A stretch of DNA of 64,000 bases from Limnephilus marmoratus (taxonomy: Eukaryota > Arthropoda > Insecta > Trichoptera > Limnephilidae): contig OU862913.1 of NCBI GenBank assembly GCA_917880885.1, forward strand, positions 2,728,001 through 2,792,000. Direction: 5' to 3'. Shown piece after piece: positions 43,163-51,579 of the stretch. How positions within the stretch are numbered: position 1 is the first letter of the stretch; every line of letters starts with the position of its first letter. The notes under the pieces were generated by a model. That model saw only the letters and a list, made by a program, of their open reading frames with translations, did no database searches and was not told the origin of the DNA. The position numbers were made by a program, and so were the translations under genes.

Positions 43163-44091
43163 GGGGAGGAATGCAGATCCTGCCAATGTCTGTAAATTTA
43201 ATAAAAAGGCACTTTCTAGGTGAGAAAAGTGTGGAAAAGCTGAATAAAAAAATTAGGCGCGCTCGGCATAATTGAGGAAGATACAGCCGTTCAAAGTATA
43301 ACTAAAATTTCACTTCGCGAACCGATACTGTCAGTCCGCCCGCCATTTTGTCACTGTTAAGTTGGTATCCCAGACCTAATACAAACAAGAGCCTAGATAC
43401 GATTGTAGCCGACTTCGTGGGATACATGAGGCGCGTAATTATGAAATTTGTCTAGCGGGCTTTTTTTCAACGATTTTTTTAAATGTTTTTCACCTTCCAA
43501 ATTAAAGTAACCTAACCTAAGACTACGCTAAACATGGTTTGTGATACAAAAGAAAGTGCCCCTTTATAATGCCTACTCGCGTCAAGGCAAGAAAAACATC
43601 CCAGTTTTCAAGTAGTTTAGCAGCTACGCTAGGTTTGTGTAACATGGTTTGTGATTCTGGCGTACAATCTCACAAGACGAAAGCTAATTTTAATTTTACG
43701 TAATCGAAATTTAGAATGAAATATTTTCCACTTCCCCCAATGCAAATAGTTGCCTTTTAATGTAATTAAGGTGAATCAAAAGTTTTTTTTTTAAGTTCAT
43801 ATTTAACCGTTGCCAGCGATCTCCAAAAATTACCATTATTAATTCTGTTTTTCATAATTAAGCGCCTTATCATTTATCCCACGAAGTCGGCTACAATCAT
43901 ATCTAGCTTTTGTTTGTATTAAATCTGGGATAAAAATATAACAGTGACAAAATGGCGGGCGGACTGTCGTAGTTTCAGTTCGCGAAGTGAAATTTCATTT
44001 ATACTTTGAACGGCTGTATCTTCCACTTTTCTCATCTAGAAAGTGCCTTTTTATTAAATTCCCAGACATTGGCAGGATCTGCATTTCACCC
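43163..44091. mobile_element. long-TIR element L1 (929 bp), 8-bp target duplication
   Basis: Inverted arms of roughly 250-300 bp: the left arm has GGGGAGGAATGCAGATCC, AAAGGCACTTTCTAGG, GCCGTTCAAAGTAT and GTAGCCGACTTCGTGGGATA; the right arm is its complement. Flanks GAAAACAA (43155-43162) and GAAAACCA (44092-44099) form an 8-bp duplication with one difference. The interior has no coding sequence. An 8-bp duplication suggests hAT mobilisation, with fold-back architecture. Confidence 0.75.
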
Positions 44092-44215
44092 GAAAACCAA
44101 AAACATGTAGCAAGTAAGGGGCTTCGGTCAAAAGCCAATACTTATAGTATAAACTACTTACATACATCAAGGCGATGCGCGGCGATCAATTCCAGTGGGT
44201 TCTGGAAAAATACTT

Positions 44216-44798
44216 GGGAGGAATGCAGATCCGGGCACCGTCTGGAAATTTAATAAAAAGGCACTTTCTAGATGAGAAAAGTGTGGAAAAGCAGAATAAA
44301 ACAAAAATTAAGGCGCGCTCGGCAAAATTGAGGGAGATACAACCGTTCAAAGTATTTAAAATTTCACTTTACAAACTGATATTGACAGTTCGCCCGCGTC
44401 CGCCCGCCATTTTTTTATAACCTAATACGCTAAACATGGTTTGTGATAGAAAAGAAAGTGCCCCCTTCGTAGCGCCTGCTCGCGTCACGGCAAAAAAACA
44501 TCCCAGTTTTCAAGTGGTTTAGCGGCTACGCTAGGTTTGTGTAATATGGTTTGTGATTTTGGCGTACTATTAATTCTGTATTAGGTCTGGGATCCAACAT
44601 AAGCAATGAAAACATGGCGAACGAACTGTCAATATCAGTTCGCGAAGTGAATTTTTAAATACTTTGAACGGTTGTATCTCCCTTAATTTTGCCGAGCGCG
44701 CCTTAATTTATTTTTTATTCATCTTCTCCACACTTTTCTCATCTAGAAAGTGCCTTTTTATTAAATTTCCAGACGGTGCCCGGATCTGCATTTCACCC
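44216..44798. mobile_element. long-TIR element L2 (583 bp), perfect 8-bp duplication
   Basis: Same family as 43163-44091 but shorter: arms of ~230 bp beginning GGGAGGAATGCAGATCCGGG, flanked by identical AAATACTT (44208-44215, 44799-44806). The two elements are only ~120 bp apart. Short open frames across the arms are by-products. Confidence 0.8.
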
Positions 44799-44806
44799 AA
44801 ATACTT

Positions 44807-45272
44807 GATGGTTGGAAATGACCCAAAATTGTATAAATATAACATAAATATTGATCAGGTATTTCAATATTACTTCCAAAAAGCGGAGCAAGAATAGTAT
44901 TGTGAGACGACGCGAGATGCAATGGCAATGAATGACGTTTCAAAATGATATTTCCATAGACAATGAACATTTTAAGAAAGTCATCGATTATTGACGGTTC
45001 TTACATAACATGAAGTTGTTCGCCGGTGGATTATTTTAAATGGCAGCACTCAAATTTCATCTTAAGTAACGAATTTTGTTCTTAGTTCTGTAATATCTGT
45101 GGATAAATCCCGGGGTGCTAGCTGTCACTTTTCTTGTTGGTTGTGTTATTTCGGCTTTACTTTTTTAGTAGATTTGTACACATTGAACGAGAGCAATCAC
45201 TCCTTCTCTCAATCCTCCAAATCGTTATAAAGTTTAAGTAAAACAGAACTAGCAGATCCTTGTGTAAAAGTA
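44807..45272. other. candidate upstream region of the exon at 45273
   Basis: No repeat recognised. It directly precedes a first coding exon and so may contain its promoter and 5' UTR, but no specific promoter element is identified. Confidence 0.35.
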
Positions 45273-45413
45273 TGGATTCCACCGCCATCAAGTTAGAATC
45301 AGGCACAAGTGCTGAAGCTGAAGAGAGTGTTGCTGTGACATTTACGGAAATCGATATAGAATATCCTTTTATCAATAAAGGAAGTCCGTCATCCATTTCC
45401 GAAAACATTTCAG
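45273..45413 (+). CDS. first coding exon related to the zinc-finger family, plus strand
   Basis: ATG at 45273 opens MDSTAIKLESGTSAEAEESV, FTEIDIEYPFINKG and SISENIS, ending at donor TTTCAG|GTACC (phase 1). The layout (short N-terminus, IKLE, acidic stretch, T-E-I-D-I) parallels 40002-40155, but VKKEC is replaced by FINKG. It faces away from the minus-strand gene, ~5 kb apart. No zinc-finger exon follows on the plus strand in this window; a decayed LINE lies downstream. It may be an orphan exon or belong to a gene extending further. Confidence 0.5.
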
Positions 45414-45779
45414 GTACCTATTTGGTTATTCTTTTTTGGTATATAACTGTAATCGAACGCATAATATAAATGAAAATGTTATTAAAATTGCAGGTTTTTG
45501 TTTGTGTGTTACGACAAACTCATATCTACATGTCGATCCTATACACGCTATTACGCTGGTTACAATATATTTTTGGTAAATATTATCAATATAGGGACAT
45601 GCTTTAAATGCACTTTATAATTTTTAAAGAAAATATGGTGCTAGTTAGAAAATAGTTAGTAGTAAAGTTAGTTACCGGAATCTGAAAATAATGGCTGTTA
45701 ATGGTTTATTTGAATCGGAGAGGATTTTAAAGTTGGGGCCAAACAAAAGAATTGTATTGAACTTCACTTCCAAATATAT

Positions 45780-46995
45780 AAGACTACAAATGTCCAATCA
45801 CCGCTGAATGTAAAGAAACAGCTGAAGACATATCGAGTATTATCACAAAAACAAGTAGCAAAGAGGTAACAATTAAAAATGTAAAATGTGTCCTACTTCA
45901 ACATTGAAAATCACATAAGAATCCTTACTATATACAGATCTCCGAACATACATAATATAAATCCATTCTTATATTCACTCCATGAAATTTTAGCAACCAT
46001 ATAACGTGCCAAACACCACAATATAATTGGTGTAATATAATCCTCAAAATGCATCCTCAAGCGAACGAATATCGAAATGAACTAACTTTATTAGGATATC
46101 GGCCAGCCGTCACCGCTCCAACAAGAGAATTAGACTCAGACAATATTAATAATAAGACTAAAGTAGAAAATAAATCAACAATCGTTATTTATTTTGGGGT
46201 GTTATGGCGGGTTTTGTTCTTACTAAACCAACGTTTCGGACAGCGTAACAGTGTCCATCATTAAGGCAGATGTAATAAATTCATTGTATATATACAATGT
46301 ATTTATTACATACCAAAAAATACTCTACACCAAGAAAAGCTTTCCTATGACATTCTCCCAAATCATGTCTCGGAAGAAAATTGAGAACTTATCTATTCTT
46401 GTACTTATACCACCGCTGCATGCAAATCATTCATAAATACTTTTATAATCACCTGTCCGATCGAACATCATATATTTACAGAAAATATAAATTAAAAACG
46501 ATCGAACACAAAACTCAAAGCATTGATCACTGCTGGTATTCTCCACTGTATCAGTAAGCATGATATGATTCATAACTTCTGTAGGAAAATTCCCAACAAT
46601 TACACAATACACATCGCTCAAATTTTACAAACCTCATAGAAATAACTGCAAAGAAAAAATTGACCACGTTTAAAAGGATTACAAAAAAAATCAGTCATGA
46701 TAATAAAATTCGAAATATAAAGGATATCAATAAAACGACACACATTTTGTATAGATTAATATCGAAAACCAAACAATACATGTCAATTTTGACCTAGAAA
46801 AATATTCAACCATTTCCATTGATTTTTTTCCAATATCGGACCCAACTTAGCAGAAAATATTTTAGTCAGAAATAGCGTCTCCGAGAAAGATCTTGTAAGC
46901 AATACACCATTACTCCCAGCTATAAGCTGTTTCACTTCACTCCCACTAATGAACTAGAAATTATCGAACTAAAAGCATCTCCTAATAAACAAAAA
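45780..46995 (+). pseudogene. decayed LINE ORF2 (endonuclease to RT linker)
   Basis: Broken frames resemble the LINE at 50178-51579: IYRSPNIHNINPFLYSLHEI (YRxP endonuclease motif), NPQANEYRNELTLLGY, FPISDP and LVRNSVSEKDLVSN with SFTSLP. It is interrupted at 46170-46285 by a Penelope-like terminal fragment and ends before the MITE at 47018. Many stops and shifts: an old copy. Confidence 0.6.
46170..46285 (-). mobile_element. Penelope-like terminal fragment in the decayed LINE
   Basis: TTATTTATTTTGGGGTGTTA, AACGTTTCGGACAGCG and GTGTCCATCATTAAGGCAG match the terminal motif in minus orientation. No ORF. Confidence 0.65.
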
Positions 46996-47017
46996 AAAAT
47001 TACAAAACAAAAAAGAC

Positions 47018-47191
47018 TTGGAGTCGGTGTCAGCCGAGGTAGGTTTGTAACTACATACATAGTCGTAGGTGAGATGTGCTTGGGTCGCACGCGTGACTTG
47101 ACGAGGCGAGAGGCGAGAGCGGGGACACGGCGATAGGGGAACTGTCAAGTGAACATGCCGGGCCGGGTACCTTGGCTGACACCAACGCCAA
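47018..47191. mobile_element. MITE with GGTGTCAGCC ends
   Basis: Inverted ends TTGGAGTCGGTGTCAGCC and, complement, TTGGCGTTGGTGTCAGCC enclose a GC-rich 170-bp interior with GGCGAGAGGCGAGAGCGG. Similar TCGGTGTCAGCCC words occur inside the piggyBac-like elements near 39170 and, inverted, 57880. No clear target duplication. Confidence 0.6.
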
Positions 47192-47800
47192 AAATAACGA
47201 TCGTGCCTATGTGTTGATAAGTAGAAAAAGTTAGTTGATTATTAAGTTGTAGGAGGATACAAATTTTTTTTTTTACTTTTTAGTGCATTTTTTTTAAGTC
47301 GTTTTTTTGTTTTTTTTTTAAGTTTTGTTTATTTTATTTTTATTTTTAGTGAATCTGAAGTACAGTAACTAATTTGTCTGAATATGGGTAGACCTACTAA
47401 ACGTTCCGTATGACACGCCGTATGACATAGAGCAACTTAATTACTGTAAAAGATATAGAAACATCTGCACGAAAATTATTAAAGTAGTAAAGGAGTAATA
47501 ATATAGAGAATAAAATAACCCAAAGAAAATGTGGAAAATATTAAAAGAAGTCACATACACATAAAATATAAACAAAAATATACATTCAAACATCTAACAC
47601 ATTCACTTACTTATCATTATTTCCAACAGAGTGCATGTCATAAACTGCTCCACTAAAATATACAAAATTTAGTGTCTAAAATTCAGAAAAACCATTCAAC
47701 TCGTTGTTAAACGTGTCCCTGAAGTGAAACCCGTACGTGTGTTACTTAATCGCTCTAAATTTACTGTGATTTATAGTGTTTAGATCAACTTTGAAGTGGC
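47192..47800. other. AT-rich spacer, perhaps distal LINE 5' UTR
   Basis: T-runs near 47265-47350 and no recognisable coding. The part from about 47690 may already be LINE leader. Confidence 0.35.
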
Positions 47801-49260
47801 AATATTGTTGCAGTAAAAATAACCTTTTAAAATCTCCACTAATATACCTGTGCAAAGTCAATTTATAATACACATAATTCCCACTCAGTTACAAAGAGCT
47901 GACAGCAGAGTGGTGAGAACATCTGCCTAGAGATCCGATGATCCACGGTTCGAATCCTAGTGTAGCAGCCAGCCTCTGCTACCTCATACTTTAGAATGTT
48001 TTCAAAAAGTACCTAGCGATCTTTCCAGAAGCAAATAAAAATAATATGATTTTTTTTTTAAATTAAGAACCATTGACAATTAAACGACGTTCGTTTGGTT
48101 TTTCCTAGAGACGCCAGTAGTTCTGTATATCTGTAGCGCTGTCCATACCTAAATTTATTTGGCAAATTATATATTTTTACAAATTATATTTATACATCAT
48201 ATGAGTTCTACATTATTTTAGTTCCACATCATAACAGTTCTACATTAGTTGACCCCGACGTGATTGAACACGCAGCACGCAACTTCCTGACAAGTGTGTT
48301 ACCACGACGTACCGGTAACACCGCAAAAGCGAGGGACATCGGTAGAGGCGCATCAGCATGGACGCACCGACCAGCAGCATCAACCCGGCTTTCCTGCAAA
48401 CCCTGGCCTCATCTTTTTCGCGATACTTCGCATCGTTGGGGAAGGAGTCTGTGGCGACGCATTATCTTTCGCCATTTGAAATAAGTACCGAAACATTCAA
48501 ATTCCCTGTCCATAGTTTTTAGAACATCAAGAAAAAACAAATGGTCCCGTTCTTTTGTCACGTTCGTTTTTTCCGATAGGATTGTAAATTTTTCTAGTCA
48601 ATGCTTGCCGGCAAGCGAGGAACCGTCTAGACGTTATACAGACGCTATGTGATTTACACGCATTCTCCAGCGCAGCATCTCGGACTCTCCGTAACACCTT
48701 CGAGGCTCTCATCCACCACCGCTGTCTCGCAGTCCGGTCCGCCGCACCACGACTTGAGATGTCTTCTCCCGCAAATCACATCTTTGAAAAAAAAAAAAAA
48801 AAAAAAAAATCATATTTTTATTTGCTTCTGGAAAGATCGCTAGGTACTTTTTGAAAACATTCTAAAGTATGAGGTAGCAGAGGCTGGCTGCTACACTAGT
48901 AATACCAAAGTGTTTTTTTTTTCTTTTTTCTTCTTTCTTCAAACATTATTAAAAATCACTGTGAAAATAATTTTTATGATTAATTAACACTTAATTCTGA
49001 AATATAAGTGAAAATAATTTTGAAGACTAACCTTAGCAGTAAAATTGACTTTTAATAATCTCCGTAAATATACCTATGCAAAGACAATTTATATTACACA
49101 TTACTCCCAGTAACTTACAACTATCTGGTAGCAGAGTGGCGAGAGCATCTGCCTTTAGATCCGAAGGCCAGTGGTTCGAATCCTAGTAATACCAAAGTTT
49201 TTTTTTTCCCTTTTTTCTGCTTCCTTATTTAAATCACTGTGTAATAAGTGAAAAGAAATT
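47801..49260 (+). repeat. duplicated LINE 5' UTR containing tRNA-like sequence
   Basis: About 47810-47960 plus 48896-49010 is repeated at 49030-49260. Both contain AATATACCTRTGCAAAG, GCAGAGTGGNGAGA, CATCTGCCT, GGTTCGAATCCTAGT and a T-run. GCAGAGTGG and GGTTCGAATCC resemble A and B boxes. The second copy runs directly into LINE ORF1, so these look like tandem 5' units with an internal Pol III-like promoter. The first copy is split by the element at 47961-48895. Confidence 0.6.
47961..48895. mobile_element. 935-bp element with ~105-bp TIRs and CTAG duplication
   Basis: Ends TGTAGCAGCCAGCCTCTGCT and its complement continue as inverted repeats for ~105 bp, up to a T-run/A-run. CTAG flanks both sides (47957-47960, 48896-48899), and the parallel copy at 49165 shows the uninterrupted ATCCTAGTAATACC. 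The interior has TTGACCCCGACGTGATTG at 48250, reminiscent of the region after an LTR. It is followed by MDAPTSSINPAFLQTLASSF around 48360, a Gag-like start without further recognisable domains. The superfamily is uncertain; TGT...ACA ends with a 4-bp duplication would suit a Ginger-type transposon or a rearranged LTR element. Confidence 0.65.
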
Positions 49261-49322
49261 TGAAGATCTTACAAATTCAGGCGCAATTACATACAAAGTA
49301 CGAAATAACAACAACGTTAATA

Positions 49323-50122
49323 ATGGCTACTTCTAGTAAAGTACAAACACGATCAAAACCTACTGAGACACCACTACCAACTGATGCCGGTGAAGTTCAC
49401 TATGATAAATTTATCAAATATGTAGACAAAAAGATGGACGAAATAAAGCAGCAACTTTTCAAAAAAATGGAACAAGAGACACTAAACATTAAGAAAAATC
49501 TAGAATATGAAATTTTAGAAATGAAAAAAAGTGTAGATTTTATAAGCCAGCAATATGATGATATTTCAACCAAGGTTGACACAATCCTTCAAATAAACAA
49601 AAAAGTAGATATTCTTGAAGAAGCAAACAACAACAAAGAAATCAGAATCAATAACTTAGAAACTCGACTGGCTGAAATTGAACAGGTCAGTATGAGTCAC
49701 AATTGGGCGGAGTTTGCGGGTGTAGTTACCCTTCCTAATGAAGAACCGCCGGACACCATAAACAGATTATTTAAGGAAATACAAGTTAATGTCGAATCAC
49801 AGAAGATAAAAAGAATAATCCGTTATCAAGATCGTTCACAGAAAATGGAGGGCGGAACTTACAGATACAAAGTACAACTTCAAGATGAGGAAGCCCAGCA
49901 GAGAGTCTTGAACTCCCGCAAGAACGCGAGAGAGAAGAACATATTTGTAGGCGAACTATTAACCCCTTATTAAACTGCTGTGGAAGACAAAACAAAAAGC
50001 TAAAGATAATAATTATATGTATACTTGGTTCAAAAATAATAAAATCCTCACAAAAAAGAACTCTGATCATACTTCAAAAATAATAAACGTTAAACATGTC
50101 AACGACTTACAGCTCATAATCT
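49323..50122 (+). pseudogene. LINE ORF1 with coiled coil and FP-like C-terminus, one frameshift
   Basis: ATG at 49323 (MATSSKVQTRSK) is preferred over upstream in-frame codons. The N-terminus is basic, then a long heptad-rich coiled coil (about residues 40-125, e.g. ETLNIKKNLEYEILEMKKSV) suits trimerisation. A C-terminal domain follows: TINRLFKEIQVN, RYKVQLQDEEAQQRVLNSRK and NIFVGELLTPY. At about 49970 one extra base shifts the frame. The other frame continues KLLWKTKQKAKDNNYMYTWF to a stop at 50122. That C-terminus resembles the domain shared by ORF1 of CR1/Jockey-like LINEs and the baculovirus FP protein. Role: RNA chaperone-like RNA binding in the retrotransposon RNP. A sister fragment lies at 60110-60475. 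Confidence 0.75.
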
Positions 50123-50177
50123 AATTGGTTACATTATTTTTAACTGTCTACTGTATAGGTAACTCCATCTATTACAA

Positions 50178-51579
50178 ATGGACTCACTACTAAACATAGA
50201 TTTTGAACCACCCTATCATGAAGAACATATATTCAAAAATTCTCAAGATTTCAAATTATTCCACACAAATAACTCTTTAAATATAATATCCCAAAATATT
50301 AGAAGCATTCGCAAGAACTTTGACAGTTTTACAATTCTTTTACAAGACCTCGACTCCCACTTTGATATAATAATTTTAAGTGAATGCTGGACAGATGACT
50401 CCTACACCGATATCTACTTACCTGGATATTCGACATTCCATACTACTACTAAACTCAACCAAAATGATGGGATAGTTATCTTCGTAACAGAGTCGCTGAA
50501 TCCCTTTATCTCTGAAATAAAGCTAACGGAAGCAAATTGTATAAAAATTTCACTAGGATCTGATCTATCTGTTTTTGCTATATATAGACCCCCATGCTTT
50601 AAAAATCTTACACCTTTCCTAAACTCACTTAAAAAACTTTTAGATGATAATTTAAACACCCAACAACTTATCTTAGCGGGAGATTTGAACATAAACATTC
50701 TCAATTGCAATCCGAAAACTAACGAATATCTAAGTCTCTTAAGTCATTATGGCCTTAAGTCAACAATAAATTCAGCCACAAGAACTTCCCTTGAATCCAA
50801 TTCTTGCATTGATCATATTTTTGCTAAAACTAAAAAAATAACCATTTCATCCATTATTCATACAACGATCACCGATCACTACACTACTTCTCTTGGCATT
50901 CTATCGAACACCGTAAATAAATCAAAAATGCCCACAAACATCACACAACAAGTCATAGACTTCAAATCACTTAGGACAGAAATAAGTCACGAATCCTGGA
51001 CTTCAACACTTAAAGAAAAAGACCCGAACAAAGCTCTAAATGCTTTCCTCCTAACTCTGGAAATGTATACTACCAAACACACCACACTAAAAACACACAA
51101 ATACAACCCTCACAAAACATTAAAAATTAAACCATGGATCTCAGCAGGACTAGTTAAGAGTATTCATAAACGAAACGCCATGCACATGAGAGTAAATAAA
51201 AATCCATATGACTGTAAACTAAATCATGAATATTTATTATATAGAAATCTCTGCAACAAATTAATTAAGCAAGCTAAATTCAAATTTTACAGAAATGAAA
51301 TAGAAAATGCCAAAAAGGATCCAAAAAAAAACTTGGAAAGTCATTAATGAAGCAGCTTATTTAAAACCTAAGAAGGGTAATAATATTAATAAATTGTCAA
51401 TTAATGGTGAAATCCTTGAAACAAAGAACGAACCATACAAAATGGCTAACTATATAAATTCTCATTTTTCCAACGTTGGCCCAGATCTAGCAAACAAAAT
51501 CCTCATCAATAACCACACTACAGAACAACTATTAATTAAACACAGCCCTACCAAACAAGATAGATACCGATTCGTATGA
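50178..51579 (+). pseudogene. LINE ORF2 endonuclease and RT linker, frameshifted
   Basis: ATG at 50178. The endonuclease is complete: ISQNIRSIRKN, IILSECWTDD (catalytic Glu), FAIYRPPCF, LILAGDLNINIL (Asp/Asn), TINSATRTS, CIDHIF and TTITDHY (Asp-His). A linker follows with KIKPWISAGLVKSI. In the A9 run at 51327-51335 one extra base ends the frame at 51347; the next frame continues KKTWKVINEAAYLKPKKG and SHFSNVGPDLANKI. A homopolymer assembly error is possible. At about 51575 the reading passes into the Penelope-like element, so the RT is separated (53876-55155). The enzyme nicks DNA for target-primed reverse transcription. Confidence 0.85.
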
